Assembly: GCA_947504115.1 (NCBI GenBank)
Contig: CANNGH010000006.1
Span: forward strand, 124,001-188,000
From: an uncultured Sedimentitalea sp.
Lineage (GTDB): Bacteria; Pseudomonadota; Alphaproteobacteria; Rhodobacterales; Rhodobacteraceae
Length of the DNA: 64,000 nt
Direction of reading: 5' to 3'
Shown here: positions 36,935 to 47,686 of the stretch, piece by piece
Layout: each line of letters starts with the position of its first letter
Numbering within the stretch: position 1 is the first letter of the stretch
Made by a program: the position numbers and the translations under genes
The notes under the pieces: model-generated
What the model was told of the DNA's origin: nothing
Seen by the model: only the letters and a program-made list of their open reading frames with translations
The model's database searches: none

Positions 36935-37822
36935 ATGAAACGTATCCTGGGCTTGCTGATCATCCTCGCCTTGCTTGGCGGGGCGGCATTCTGGTTCCTG
37001 ACCGCTCCGCAACGCGCGGACCCCGACCTGTTCGCCGGTGTCAGCGGCGATGCCGAGCGCGGCGAGACGATCTTCTGGGCGGGTGGCTGCGCCTCGTGCC
37101 ACGCCGCACCCGGCGCCAAGGGCGATGACCGGCTGGTGCTGGCGGGCGGGTACCGGATCGTCAGCCCGTTCGGCACCTTCGTCACACCCAACATCTCGCC
37201 TTCGGGCGAAGGTATGGCAGGCTGGAGCGTCGAGGATCTGGGCAATGCGCTGCTGCATGGCACCTCGCCGGACGGGCGGCATTACTATCCATCCTTTCCC
37301 TATGGCACCTACCAGCACATAGAACCGCAGGACATCGCCGATCTGAAGGCGTTTCTGGACACGCTGCCGCCGTCGGACACGGCCGATGCACCGCACGAGG
37401 TGGGGTTTCCCTTCACGATCCGCCGCGGCGTCGGGCTGTGGAAACGGGTGAACATGACATCCGACTGGGTGCTGCAAGAGGCCACCACGCCGGAACTGGA
37501 ACGCGGTCGCTATCTGGTCGAGGCGCTGGGACATTGCGCCGAATGTCACACGCCGCGTGACATGACCGGCGGGCTGGATCGCAGCCAATGGATGGCCGGT
37601 GCGCCGAACCCGTCGGGCAAGGGCAGGATCCCCGCGATCACGCCGGACAAGCTGGACTGGAGCGCGACCGACATCGCCTATTACCTGGAAACCGGCCTGA
37701 CGCCCGATTACGACAGCGCCGGCGGACAGATGGTATCGGTGATCGCCAATATGGGTCACCTGACCAAGGAAGACCGCACCGCGATCGCCGCCTATCTCAA
37801 GGCGTTGCCGCAGGACGGATAA
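36935..37822 (+). CDS. Di-haem c-type cytochrome, membrane-anchored
   Basis: A 295-residue protein with an N-terminal hydrophobic helix (about 4-23), probably an uncleaved anchor or signal, and two class I cytochrome c domains. Haem sites are GCASCHAAPG and HCAECHTPRD. Sequence outside them (NISPSGEGMAGWSVEDLGNA, LHGTSPDGRHYYPSFPY) resembles cytochrome subunits of alcohol/aldehyde dehydrogenases. It probably passes electrons from a periplasmic dehydrogenase to the respiratory chain. The dehydrogenase is not adjacent. Confidence 0.92.
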   Translation: MKRILGLLIILALLGGAAFWFLTAPQRADPDLFAGVSGDAERGETIFWAGGCASCHAAPGAKGDDRLVLAGGYRIVSPFGTFVTPNISPSGEGMAGWSVEDLGNALLHGTSPDGRHYYPSFPYGTYQHIEPQDIADLKAFLDTLPPSDTADAPHEVGFPFTIRRGVGLWKRVNMTSDWVLQEATTPELERGRYLVEALGHCAECHTPRDMTGGLDRSQWMAGAPNPSGKGRIPAITPDKLDWSATDIAYYLETGLTPDYDSAGGQMVSVIANMGHLTKEDRTAIAAYLKALPQDG

Positions 37823-37867
37823 AGTCGCGGCGGGTTGGACAGCGGCAATGTTGGGAAGCCTCGCGCG

Positions 37868-38899
37868 ATGCGGATAACGGCGGTGACCTGCGTCAAGAAC
37901 GAAGGCCCGTTCCTGCTGGAATGGATCGCCTGTAACCGGCTGATCGGCGTCACCGATTTCCTGTTCTATTCCAACGGGTGCAGCGACGGAACCGACCGGT
38001 TGCTCGACGCTCTGGCCGCGCGCGGGATCGTCACGCATCTGGCCAACCCCGCCAGCGGCCGCAACTACCAGATGGAGGCGCTGCGGGATGCGCGCGATCA
38101 CGACGTCGTGGCGGCGGCGGATTGGGTGTGGATCGCCGATGTCGATGAGTTCCTGAACATCCGTGCGGGCGATCACACCATCGCCGCACTCGTGGCGGCC
38201 TGCGGCGATCCGCAGGCGATTTCCGTCGGCTTTCAGTATTTCGCGAATGACGGTGTCGAACGCTTTGTCGATGCGCCGGTGATCGCGCAATTCACCCGCT
38301 CGCATAATCCGGATCTGTGGTGCGGCGATTTCACCTGCGAGGTCAAGACGTTGGTGCGGCGGGATTTTCCGCTGCACTACCACGGCGCACACCGCCCGTT
38401 CCTTGATGCCGCGCAAAGGCCCGACGCGCGCCCGTTCTGGACGAATGGGTCGGGGCATGAGGTGCCCGACCGTTTCATCATGGCCGCCGACCCCGCGGAA
38501 ATGCGCCGCCTGCCGGCACGGGGCGCGCGCGATCACGCGACGCTGAACCATTACGCGCTGCGCTCGCTCGACAGCTATCTGGTCAAGCGCGACCGGGGCG
38601 ACGTCAACCGCGAGAACCGCGCCTTTGACGAGACGTATTGGCGCGAACGCAACGATGCCGCCTTTCGCGATCCCAGCATCCAGCGGCACCTGCCCGCGCT
38701 GCACGCGGCGCTGGCCGCGCTGAAGTCGGACCCGGAAATCGCGGCACTGCACGACGAGACGGTGCGGTTGCATCGAGAAAAGCGCGACGCGCTGCTGGCG
38801 CGCCCCGACTATCGCGCATTGCGCACGCAATTGCGCAATGCCGCCACCCTGCCGCCGCAGGAAGAGGCGATGCTGACCGATCTGGGCCTGAAGCCATGA
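37868..38899 (+). CDS. Glycosyltransferase family 2 (type 4), first of a tandem set
   Basis: A 343-residue protein. The N terminus is the nucleotide-sugar fold: ITAVTCVKNEGPFLLEWIAC, FYSNGCSDGTDRLLDAL and the metal-binding DVDEF in IADVDEFLNI. The C-terminal half has the conserved LNHYALRSLDSYLVKRDRG block shared by the two following genes. This family is often linked to surface glycans in Rhodobacterales; the sugar is unknown. I start at the ATG at 37868. Confidence 0.85.
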   Translation: MRITAVTCVKNEGPFLLEWIACNRLIGVTDFLFYSNGCSDGTDRLLDALAARGIVTHLANPASGRNYQMEALRDARDHDVVAAADWVWIADVDEFLNIRAGDHTIAALVAACGDPQAISVGFQYFANDGVERFVDAPVIAQFTRSHNPDLWCGDFTCEVKTLVRRDFPLHYHGAHRPFLDAAQRPDARPFWTNGSGHEVPDRFIMAADPAEMRRLPARGARDHATLNHYALRSLDSYLVKRDRGDVNRENRAFDETYWRERNDAAFRDPSIQRHLPALHAALAALKSDPEIAALHDETVRLHREKRDALLARPDYRALRTQLRNAATLPPQEEAMLTDLGLKP

Positions 38900-38978
38900 G
38901 AAGGCAAACTGTCGTTTTCGATCCGCCGGGTTGCGTCACCGTCCTGCTTTGCCGCGGGCAGCCCGGGCATCGGCGCTG

Positions 38979-41250
38979 ATGCGCATTGTCCTGCATATCG
39001 GGCTGGAACAGTCCGGGGCCGGGCACCTGCAATCGGTGTTTGCCGCCCGGCGGGCGCCACTGATCCGCGACGGCATCCTGTATCCGCGCAGTGCCGGCAG
39101 CCGCAATCACACCCGGCTGTTCATGGCGATCACCGATCCCGAACGCGCCGATGCGGCACGCTTCAACCGCGGCTTCGCCACACCCGAAAGGCAGGCCAGG
39201 TTGCGCGACCAGCTGATCGACGATCTCGTGCGCGAGGTGACCCGGCACCGGCCCCAACACCCTGATCCTGTCGGCAATGCAACTGGGCGCCGCGATCTGG
39301 CGCGAGAGCGAACGCGACCGCCTGTTCGCGTTGCTGGCCCCGCTGTCGCGGGATATCCGCGTCCTCGCCCATATCGCGGAACCGGCTGACGTGCTGGCAC
39401 GCCATTACGGCGCACAGGTCTTCGAGGGACGCACCGCCCCGCTGCGCCGCGATCTCGATCTGGCGGCGCGTGATGACTGGTGGCGTGCCTGCATCGACGC
39501 CATGCCGCGCATCGATCCCGGCGCGGCGTTGTTCGAGGAAAATCAGGGTCCGCCCTTCTGGCTGGATTACGCCGCGCTCGTCGCGTTCTGGGAGCGCGGT
39601 TTCGGTGCCGGGACGGTCAGCCTGCGCGCGCTTGATCACGACACGTTCGACGCCCCGGACATCGCCGAGGAACTGCGCGCCGGTTTCGGCATCGAACCTC
39701 ACGTCGTGGTGGATCAGGTGGACCAGCCCGCAATGCCCTCGGCGGCGTGGATCGCGCGCGGGCGGCAGTTGAACGCGCTGCTCGTGCAGGTTGTGGGCGA
39801 TGGCAAGCGCACCCTGCCCCGCCCCTTGCGGCGCACCCTCATGGACGAGATCGCGATTCCGGGCGCTCCGATCGATCCGGGCAGCCTGTCCGCGATCTCG
39901 GACCGGTTTGCCGCCGCCAATGCCGCGCTGGTGCAGGCCTATGGGCTGCGCCCCGACGCGCTGCGCAAACCGCCCGCCACGGCCCCTTGGGTCGAGGCCG
40001 ATCCCGGCCGGGGCTATCGCGCGTCGCAATACCTTCTGGCCTTCCTGCCGCGCATCGACGCTGCCACCGCCGCGGCGCGCAAGGACGAAGAGAAGCCGCT
40101 CGCGCCCGTCTCACCGCAAGAGGTCGAGAATTCCCCCTATGCCCCGCATAACCGGCTGGGCCGAGTCGATGAGGAGAAACAAGCTCCCGCCTATGTGCCG
40201 CGCCCTGTGCGCGTGCCGCCGCGCCAATCCGGCGGCACAATCATCGTCGGCTGCATGAAGAACGAGGCGCCCTATATCCTCGAATGGATCGCCTATCACC
40301 GCGCCATCGGTGTCGACAGCTTCCTGATCTACACCAACGGATGCGAGGACGGCACGGTCGAAATCCTGAACCGGCTGCAGGCGATGGGCGTGCTGGAACA
40401 CCGCGCCAACGACGACTGGTCCGGCAACTCGCCCCAGCAACACGCGCTGAACCGCGCGACAGAGGAGCCGATGCTCCGCGAGGCCGGCTGGATCGCCCAT
40501 ATCGACGTGGACGAGTTCATCAACGTCCGCTGCGGCAACGGCACGCTGGACGATCTGTTCGCCGCCATGCCCGACGCCACGAACATCGCGATGACGTGGC
40601 GGCTGTTCGGCCACGGGGGCGTGAGGCATCTGGTCGATGACTTCGTGATCGACCGGTTCGAGCGCTGCGCGCCGAAATTCTGCCCCAAGCCGCACACGGC
40701 CTGGGGGTTCAAGACACTGTTCCGCAATATCGGGGCCTACAGAAAGCTGTCGTGCCACCGCCCCGGCGATCTGGACCCGGCGCAGCGCGACCGGGTGAAG
40801 TGGGTCAACGGCTCGGGACACGACATCACCGCCGCCGTCATCGACAAAGGCTGGCGCAGTTCGCGCAAGACCATCGGTTACGATCTGGTGCAGCTCAACC
40901 ATTATGCGCTGCGCAGTGCCGAAAGCTTCCTGATCAAGCGCGCAAGGGGCCGCGCGCTGCATGTGGACCGCGCCATCGGGTTGAATTACTGGGCCCGCAT
41001 GGATTGGTGCGATCATCGCGACATCACGATCAGACGCAACCTGAAGCGGGTGCAGGCGGAATACGACAGACTTCTGGCCGACGACACGCTGCGCCGCTGG
41101 CACGAGACCGGGCTGGCGTGGCACCGCGCCAAGGCCGAAGACCTGCGCAACCTGCCGGAATTCGCCGAGCTTTACCGTGAGGCGTTGCAGATCGATCTGA
41201 CCGCGACCGAGCGCGTGGCCCATGCCGCGACCCTGGACAAGGACAGCTGA
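38979..41250 (+). pseudogene. Sulfotransferase-like / glycosyltransferase fusion, frameshifted near 39241
   Basis: An apparent 756-codon gene split between two frames. It begins at 38979 (MRIVLHIGLEQSGAGHLQSV, a sulfotransferase-like P-loop region) and stays in that frame to about 39240. The reading then continues one base later in frame (GTGPNTLILSAMQLG) to the stop at 41250. Removing one C from the CCC run at 39241-39243 gives ...REVTGTGPNTL..., an uninterrupted protein. The C-terminal half (from about 40230) is a glycosyltransferase like its neighbours: VGCMKNEAPYILEWIAYHR, TNGCEDGT, IDVDEFINV. Either a real inactivating mutation, phase variation or a sequencing error. If broken, an internal start could still give the glycosyltransferase part. 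Confidence 0.8.
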
Positions 41251-41280
41251 CATGACAGATAAAGATATTTTGGCAATTCA

Positions 41281-42327
41281 TTGAAATCCCTTGTTATTCT
41301 CACCTTGCGCAACGAGGGCGCCTTTCTGCTGGAATGGCTGGCCCATCACCGCGCCGTCGGATTCACCGATTTCCTCGTGTTCTCGAACGATTGTCAGGAC
41401 GGCACTGACATGATGCTGGACCGGTTGGCCGATCTGGGCTGGCTGAGCCACATTCGCAACGACGGCCCCCATGACAAGGGCGGCATCCAGTTCACCGCCC
41501 TGAAACATGCCGACCGCACCGATGCCGTGCGCGATGCCGACTGGTTGCTGCCGCTCGACATCGACGAGTTCGTCAATATCCACACCGGCGACGGCACCCT
41601 GCCGGCCCTGCTTTCGGCGCTGCCCGAGGCGACGGCAATCACGTTGACATGGCGGCTGTTCGGCAATGGCGACGTGGTGCGATACGAGGATCGCCCGGTG
41701 CTGGAAATCTTCACCGGCTGCGCGCCCACGGTGATCCATTGGCCATGGCGCGCGGTGATGTTCAAGACGCTTTACCGCAACGACGGCATCTATGCCAAAC
41801 TGGGTGTGCACCGCCCGCGCAGCCCGGACAGGACGCGACTGACAGACGCGCGCTGGTTCGATGGCGCGGGCCGGGAACTCGACAACCGGTTCAAGACGCA
41901 GCGCCTGTTTTCCGACTATGGCCGGGACAATCACCGGCTGGTGCAGTTGAACCATTATCCGCTGGGGGCGATGGAGTCCTACCTGCTCAAGGCCGATCGC
42001 GGGCGGGCCAACCGGGCGCAGGCACTGGGACTCGATTACTGGGTCGAGCGCAACTACGACGCCGAACGCGATACCAGCATCCGGCGTCTCGATCCGCTTT
42101 CGGCGCCGCTGCGCGCCGAACTGCACGGCGATCCGGTTCTGGGCGATCTGCATCGCAAGGCCGTCGAGTGGCGCAAGGCGCGGTTCGACGCGCTGATGCA
42201 GCAGGAACCGTTCCGCGACCTGTTCACCCGCCTGCTGATGGCCCCGCCCTCGCGTCCCATCGACCAGCCGACCGCGCGCCTGCTGACCGGGTTTGCCACA
42301 CGCGGGACGTCTCCGCGCGATCCATGA
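41281..42327 (+). CDS. Glycosyltransferase family 2 (type 4), third of the tandem set
   Basis: A 348-residue paralogue of the two genes before it: LVILTLRNEGAFLLEWLAHH, FSNDCQDGTDMMLDRL, LDIDEFVNI and LNHYPLGAMESYLLKADRG. The best start is TTG at 41281, since the conserved motif begins only a few codons later. A ten-codon frame (ATG at 41252, stop at 41282-41284) overlaps this TTG, so ribosomes ending there could restart on it. The segment around the start is notably A/T-rich. Confidence 0.82.
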   Translation: MKSLVILTLRNEGAFLLEWLAHHRAVGFTDFLVFSNDCQDGTDMMLDRLADLGWLSHIRNDGPHDKGGIQFTALKHADRTDAVRDADWLLPLDIDEFVNIHTGDGTLPALLSALPEATAITLTWRLFGNGDVVRYEDRPVLEIFTGCAPTVIHWPWRAVMFKTLYRNDGIYAKLGVHRPRSPDRTRLTDARWFDGAGRELDNRFKTQRLFSDYGRDNHRLVQLNHYPLGAMESYLLKADRGRANRAQALGLDYWVERNYDAERDTSIRRLDPLSAPLRAELHGDPVLGDLHRKAVEWRKARFDALMQQEPFRDLFTRLLMAPPSRPIDQPTARLLTGFATRGTSPRDP

Positions 42328-42377
42328 AGGGAACGCGGCCTCTGGCGATGGCCGCAAAGCTGTGCTAGCGCGACGCC

Positions 42378-43418
42378 ATGAGTGACACGCTGACCATCGC
42401 CCGCCCCGACGACTGGCACCTGCATCTGCGCGATGGCGAGATGCTGCGCGCGGTGCTGCCCGAAACCGCGCGGCATTTTGCGCGGGCCATCGTCATGCCC
42501 AATCTGGTGCCCCCGGTGGTGACCGGCGCGCAGGCCGCCGCCTATCGCGACCGCATTCTGTCGGCCCTGCCCGAGGACGCGGATTTCACGCCGCTGATGA
42601 CGCTCTACCTGACCGAGGAGACCGACCCGGACGACGTCGCCGCTGCGCATGAAAGCGGGCTGATCAGCGCGGTCAAGCTGTATCCGGCCGGTGCCACCAC
42701 CAATTCCGCCAGCGGTGTGCAGGATTTCGATCGCGTGCGCGCCGTGTTCGAGCGGATGGCCGAGATCGGCCTGCCGCTCTGCGTGCATGGCGAGGTGACG
42801 GACCCGGATATCGACATCTTCGACCGCGAGGCGGTGTTCATCGACCGGGTTCTGGATCCGATCCGCCGCGCGACGCCTGATTTGCGCGTGGTGATGGAAC
42901 ATATCACCACCAGCGACGCCGCCGAATACGTGCGCAGCGCAGAGTCGGGCCTCGGCGCGACGATCACGACGCATCACCTGGTCATCAACCGCAACCACAT
43001 TCTGGTCGGCGGTATCCGCCCGCATTATTACTGCCTGCCGGTCGCCAAGCGTGAAATCCACCGCCGCGCCCTGGTCGCTGCCGCCACGTCGGGCGATAAG
43101 CGGTTCTTTCTGGGCACCGACAGCGCCCCGCATACCGACGCCAACAAGGAAACCGCCTGCGGCTGCGCGGGCTGTTTCACCGCGCCCAATACCATGTCGA
43201 TCCTGGCCCAGGTGTTCGAGCGCGAGAACGCGCTGGACCGGCTGGAAGGCTTCGCCTCGCGCCATGGCCCGGCCTTCTACGGACTGCCGGTCAATTCCGC
43301 GACGCTGACCCTGACCAAGGGCGAACCCGTCTCTTATCCGCGCCACATCGCCAGCGGTGACGGCCAGGTGACCGTGTTCGATCCCGGCTTTCCCCTGCAT
43401 TGGCGTGTCACCGCCTGA
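42378..43418 (+). CDS. pyrC: Dihydroorotase (class II)
   Basis: A 346-residue zinc amidohydrolase that closes carbamoyl-aspartate to dihydroorotate in pyrimidine synthesis. Metal ligands appear in [10 protein letters not shown], the carboxylated lysine in [13 protein letters not shown], His in CVHGEVTD and VVMEHITT, and the final Asp in LGTDSAPH. The length and GCAGCF segment are those of E. coli-type PyrC. pyrE follows 23 bases later, so consecutive pathway steps (with PyrD between) are made together. Confidence 0.96.
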   Translation: MSDTLTIARPDDWHLHLRDGEMLRAVLPETARHFARAIVMPNLVPPVVTGAQAAAYRDRILSALPEDADFTPLMTLYLTEETDPDDVAAAHESGLISAVKLYPAGATTNSASGVQDFDRVRAVFERMAEIGLPLCVHGEVTDPDIDIFDREAVFIDRVLDPIRRATPDLRVVMEHITTSDAAEYVRSAESGLGATITTHHLVINRNHILVGGIRPHYYCLPVAKREIHRRALVAAATSGDKRFFLGTDSAPHTDANKETACGCAGCFTAPNTMSILAQVFERENALDRLEGFASRHGPAFYGLPVNSATLTLTKGEPVSYPRHIASGDGQVTVFDPGFPLHWRVTA

Positions 43419-43441
43419 CCCAGCCGCGAAAGGACCGGCAG

Positions 43442-44122
43442 ATGATCCCGACATCGTTCCCCCCCGCCGAGGAAATGGCCCGCCTGACCGCGCGGATGCT
43501 GCTGGAAATCAAGGCGGTGCATCTGAACGCCGAACAGCCCTTCACGCTGGCCAGCGGGCTGCCCAGCCCCACCTATATCGATTGCCGCAAGCTGATTTCC
43601 TATCCGCGCATCCGCGCCACGCTGATGGATTTCCTGACCGTGACCGTGCTGCGCGATGCCGGGTTCGAGGCGTTCGACAACATCGCGGGCGGAGAGACCG
43701 CCGGCATCCCGTTCGCCGCGCTGGTCGCCGAGCGTATGGGCCTGCCGATGACCTATGTGCGCAAAAAGCCGAAGGGTTACGGCCGCAATGCCCGTATCGA
43801 GGGCGACATGTCCGAAGGCCAGCGCGTGTTGCTGATCGAGGATCTGACCACCGATGGCGGCTCGAAGCTGTCGTTCGTGGATGCGATCCGCGAAACCGGC
43901 GCGAGTTGTGCGCATACGGCGGTGATTTTCTACTACGGCATCTTCCCCGACACCATTTCGCGGCTTGGCGATCATGGCGTGACGCTGCACCATCTCTGCA
44001 CCTGGTGGGACGTTCTGGCCGAGGCCAAGCGCTCGGGCGCGTTCGATGCGGCGACGCTGAAAGAGGTCGAATCCTTCCTCACCGCGCCCCGCGCCTGGCA
44101 GGACGCACGCCCCCAGGGCTGA
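43442..44122 (+). CDS. pyrE: Orotate phosphoribosyltransferase
   Basis: A 226-residue enzyme joining orotate and PRPP to form orotidine 5'-phosphate. The PRPP-binding motif is [31 protein letters not shown] and [11 protein letters not shown] are the other conserved blocks. The ATG at 43442 has AAAGGA upstream. It is co-transcribed with pyrC. A 7-bp hairpin at 44178-44196 lies downstream but lacks a U-tract. Confidence 0.95.
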   Translation: MIPTSFPPAEEMARLTARMLLEIKAVHLNAEQPFTLASGLPSPTYIDCRKLISYPRIRATLMDFLTVTVLRDAGFEAFDNIAGGETAGIPFAALVAERMGLPMTYVRKKPKGYGRNARIEGDMSEGQRVLLIEDLTTDGGSKLSFVDAIRETGASCAHTAVIFYYGIFPDTISRLGDHGVTLHHLCTWWDVLAEAKRSGAFDAATLKEVESFLTAPRAWQDARPQG

Positions 44123-44327
44123 CCGGATCACGCCGGTTTCCGCCACGGAAGCAGACTGTTTCACACAAGATGTTGACGCCCGCCCCTTTGGCGGGCCAAT
44201 ATGATGTCGGCAGGCGCAGCGGGCATCCTATCCACAGGTTATACAATTTGCCCGACTCGCGCGCCTTGGGCTATGTGCCGGTCAGGCAGACAGATCCCGG
44301 TCATCGGGGCAGCGCATGAGGGGCAGC

Positions 44328-45821
44328 ATGAACACCATAACCAGCATCGGCAAACCGGCCGAGGACGACACCACACCGGACCCCATGCCCCATTCGGTCG
44401 AGGCCGAACAGCAGCTTCTGGGTGCCTTGCTGACCAATAACGACGTCTATGACCGCATCGCCAGCATCATCGGACCGCAGCATTTCTATGACCCGGTTCA
44501 TGCGCGCATCTACGAAATCGCCGCCGCCCGCATCGCCAAGAACGCGCTGGCCTCGCCGGTCACGCTCAAGGCGTTCATGGAGGGCGACGAAGGGCTGAAG
44601 GAACTGGGCGGGCCGACCTATCTGGTGCGGCTGGCCGGGTCGGCGATCAGCACCTTCGCGGTGCGCGATTACGCGCAGATGATCTATGATCTCGCCATAA
44701 GGCGCGAATTGATGGCGCTGGGGCGCGAGATCAGCGACAAGGCGGCCCGCGTCGATGTCACCAGCGAACCCAAGGAACAGATCGTCGAGGCCGAACAGCA
44801 GCTTTACAAGCTGAGCGAGCAGGGCCAGGTGGAAAGCGGCTTCCAGAGCTTTCTCAAGGCGGTAACGGATGCCGTCAACGTGGCCAACGCCGCCTATCAG
44901 CGCGAGGGCGGACTGGCGGGCGTGTCCACGGGCTTGATCGACATGGACAAGAAACTGGGCGGGCTGCACCGCTCGGACCTGTTGATCCTTGCCGGACGGC
45001 CCTCGATGGGCAAGACCTCGCTGGCCACCAACATCGCCTTCAACGTCGCCAAGGCCTATAAACGCGGCATCCTGCCCGACGGCACCGAAGGCGCCATCGA
45101 CGGCGGTGTTGTCGGGTTCTATTCGCTGGAAATGAGCGCCGAGCAACTGGCCGCGCGGATTCTCTCCGAAGCCTCCGAAGTGCCCAGCGAACAGATCCGC
45201 CGCGGCGACATGACCGAGGCCGAATTCCGCCGCTTCGTCGATGCCGCCAAGGCGCTCGAGGCCTGCCCGCTCTATATCGACGACACACCGGCCCTGCCGA
45301 TCAGCCAGTTGGCGGCACGTGCGCGGCGCCTGAAACGCACCCACGGGCTGGACGTGCTGATCGTGGACTATCTGCAACTGGTGCGCGGCACCGGGCGCAG
45401 CGAGAACCGGGTAAACGAGATTTCCGAGATCACCATGGGGCTGAAGGCCATCGCCAAGGAACTGGACATTCCGGTGGTTGCCCTGTCGCAGTTGTCGCGT
45501 CAGGTCGAAAACCGCGAGGACAAGCGCCCGCAACTGTCGGATCTGCGCGAATCCGGGTCGATCGAACAGGATGCGGACGTGGTGATGTTCGTCTTCCGCG
45601 AGGAATATTACGTCGAGCGCGAGAAACCCTCGGACGACCGTCTGGACGAAATGGCCGCATGGCAGGAACGCATGGAGCGTCTGCACGGCAAGGCCGAGGT
45701 GGTGATCGGCAAGCAGCGTCACGGCCCCATCGGCACGGTCGAACTGAGTTTCGAGGGGCGGTTCACGCGCTTTGGCAATCTGGTCAAGCCGTGGCAACAG
45801 AACGGCGAGCAGGAGTTCTGA
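44328..45821 (+). CDS. dnaB: Replicative DNA helicase DnaB
   Basis: A 497-residue hexameric 5'-3' helicase. The N-terminal domain begins PHSVEAEQQLLGALLTNN; the RecA-like domain has Walker A AGRPSMGKTS, Walker B VLIVDYLQL and the DLRESGSIEQDAD motif. A short insertion (KRGILPDGTEGAIDGGVV) in the ATPase domain is common in Rhodobacterales. Two ATGs are possible; 44328 has GAGGGG at the right distance. No intein. It leads a run of co-oriented housekeeping genes. Confidence 0.96.
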   Translation: MNTITSIGKPAEDDTTPDPMPHSVEAEQQLLGALLTNNDVYDRIASIIGPQHFYDPVHARIYEIAAARIAKNALASPVTLKAFMEGDEGLKELGGPTYLVRLAGSAISTFAVRDYAQMIYDLAIRRELMALGREISDKAARVDVTSEPKEQIVEAEQQLYKLSEQGQVESGFQSFLKAVTDAVNVANAAYQREGGLAGVSTGLIDMDKKLGGLHRSDLLILAGRPSMGKTSLATNIAFNVAKAYKRGILPDGTEGAIDGGVVGFYSLEMSAEQLAARILSEASEVPSEQIRRGDMTEAEFRRFVDAAKALEACPLYIDDTPALPISQLAARARRLKRTHGLDVLIVDYLQLVRGTGRSENRVNEISEITMGLKAIAKELDIPVVALSQLSRQVENREDKRPQLSDLRESGSIEQDADVVMFVFREEYYVEREKPSDDRLDEMAAWQERMERLHGKAEVVIGKQRHGPIGTVELSFEGRFTRFGNLVKPWQQNGEQEF

Positions 45822-45872
45822 GATCGCGCCTTTCCCCTTGACGCGCCCTGCCCCCATGTCAAGAACGGCCCC

Positions 45873-46907
45873 ATGAGCAAGCCAAGGCTGACAATCGATC
45901 TGGGCGCGCTGGTCGCCAACTGGCGCGCGCTGGATGCGTTGAGCGCACGCGAAACCGGCGCCGTGGTCAAGGCCGATGCCTATTGTCTGGGGCTGGCTCC
46001 GGTGGCGAGTGCGCTGGCCCGCGCCGGAGTGCGGCAGTTTTTCGTCGCGCTGGCACATGAGGGCGCGGCGTTGCGGGACGTGATCCGCGCCGGTCCGGAC
46101 ATTCTGGTCTTCGGCGGGCACATGGCGGGCGATACCCGGCTTATCCGCGATCACGACCTCACTCCGATGCTGAATTCGGCCGAGCAGATGGTGCGCCACA
46201 TGGAATCCCTGCCCGGCCATTCCTTCGGCATCCAGCTCGACACCGGCATGAACCGGCTGGGCATGGAGCCGGGCGAATGGGCGGCTTTGCGCGACATCGC
46301 GCTGGCGCAGAAACCGGTGCTGATCATGTCGCATCTGGCCTGCTCGAACGAGCCCGATCACGCGATGAATTCCCGGCAATTGCGCATCTTCCGCGAGATG
46401 ACGGACGGGATCGACGTGCCCCGGTCGCTTGCCGCAACCGGCGGCGTGCTGATGGGACGGGAGTTCCACTTCGACCTGACCCGCCCCGGCATCGGGCTTT
46501 ATGGGGGGCGTCCCTTCGATCAGGCGCAACCGGTCATCACGCTGGACCTGCCGGTGATCCAGACCCGCGACGTCGCGGCGGGCGAGACGGTGGGCTATGG
46601 CAACACCTGGACCGCCCCCCGCCCCAGCCGCATCGCGACCGTTGCGGCGGGTTATGGCGACGGGCTGCACGGGGCGCTCGCGTCGGGGCTGATGCTTTAT
46701 GCGGGGGATACGCCCTGTCCCGTCGTCGGACGGGTGTCGATGGACCTGATCACCGCCGACGTGACCGGTCTGGCCGAGATGCCCGATCACCTGCGGGTGC
46801 TGGGCGCGCGGCAGGGCATCGGCACGCTCGCCGATCTGGCGGGTACGATCGATTATGAAATCCTGACCGCGCTCGGCCATCGTTACGAGCGGATCCATAC
46901 CACATGA
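45873..46907 (+). CDS. alr: Alanine racemase
   Basis: A 344-residue PLP enzyme that supplies D-alanine for peptidoglycan. The PLP lysine is in [12 protein letters not shown] and the catalytic tyrosine in [20 protein letters not shown] and [12 protein letters not shown] are also conserved. It lies 51 bases after dnaB, and its stop overlaps the mlaE start (ATGA). Confidence 0.93.
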   Translation: MSKPRLTIDLGALVANWRALDALSARETGAVVKADAYCLGLAPVASALARAGVRQFFVALAHEGAALRDVIRAGPDILVFGGHMAGDTRLIRDHDLTPMLNSAEQMVRHMESLPGHSFGIQLDTGMNRLGMEPGEWAALRDIALAQKPVLIMSHLACSNEPDHAMNSRQLRIFREMTDGIDVPRSLAATGGVLMGREFHFDLTRPGIGLYGGRPFDQAQPVITLDLPVIQTRDVAAGETVGYGNTWTAPRPSRIATVAAGYGDGLHGALASGLMLYAGDTPCPVVGRVSMDLITADVTGLAEMPDHLRVLGARQGIGTLADLAGTIDYEILTALGHRYERIHTT

Positions 46908-47686
46908 GCCTGCTGTCACCTCTGGGCTGGCTGGGCCGGTCGGTACTGCTCCTGCTGGCGGCGACGGGGCGGATCACGCTGTTCTCGCTGCGTGCGTTCA
47001 GCCACATCTTTCGCCCGCCTTATTACCCGCGCGAAGTGTTCAACGCGCTGATGCAGATCGGCTGGCTGTCGCTGCCTGTGGTGGGCATGACCGCGCTGTT
47101 CACCGGCGGGGCGCTGGCGCTGCAGATCTACTCCGGCGGGTCGCGCTTCAACGCCGAGGCGGTGGTGCCACAGATCGTCGCCATAGGCATGGTGCGCGAG
47201 CTTGGCCCGGTCATGGCCGGGCTGATGATCGCGGCGCGCGTGACCTCGTCCATCGCCGCCGAGATCGCGACGATGAAAGTGACCGAACAGATCGACGCGC
47301 TGGTGACGCTGTCGACCAACCCGATGAAATATCTGGTCGCGCCGCGCGTTCTGGCGGCGCTGCTGACCGTGCCGGTTCTGGTCGGTGTCGGCGACATCGT
47401 CGGCATCGCGGGGGGCTATACCGTCGCGGTTCAAAGCCTTGGGTTCAACCCGGCGGCCTATCTGCAGAACACGGTCGATTTTCTGGAACCGCTCGATATC
47501 GTGTCCAGCCTCGCCAAGGGCGCGGCCTTCGGCGTGATCGCCGCAATGATGGGCTGTTACTTCGGCATGGCCTCGGGGCGGGGCGCCATGGGCGTGGGCC
47601 GCGCCACCAAGGACAGCGTGGAAACCGCCGCCGTGCTGATCCTGGCGGCCAATTTCGCGCTGACGGGGGTATTCTTTTCGCTATGA
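46904..47686 (+). CDS. mlaE: ABC transporter permease, MlaE family
   Basis: A 260-residue membrane subunit of the Mla phospholipid transporter that maintains outer-membrane asymmetry. Five to six helices and the family motifs [31 protein letters not shown] and [18 protein letters not shown] are present. The ATPase follows with ATGA overlap. The MCE-domain partner (MlaD) is not adjacent. Confidence 0.92.
   Translation: MSLLSPLGWLGRSVLLLLAATGRITLFSLRAFSHIFRPPYYPREVFNALMQIGWLSLPVVGMTALFTGGALALQIYSGGSRFNAEAVVPQIVAIGMVRELGPVMAGLMIAARVTSSIAAEIATMKVTEQIDALVTLSTNPMKYLVAPRVLAALLTVPVLVGVGDIVGIAGGYTVAVQSLGFNPAAYLQNTVDFLEPLDIVSSLAKGAAFGVIAAMMGCYFGMASGRGAMGVGRATKDSVETAAVLILAANFALTGVFFSL

Noticed and set aside
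38896-38979. A short frame starting in the stop of the first glycosyltransferase (27 codons)
   Set aside because: It has an ATGA overlap, but the product (MRRQTVVFDPPGC...) has no helix or motif and ends at the next gene's start. Not enough support.
44173-44206. TTGACG ... TATGAT as a dnaB promoter
   Set aside because: The spacing is 21-22 bases, and a hairpin (44178-44196) overlaps it. An 18-base alternative has only a weak -10 element.
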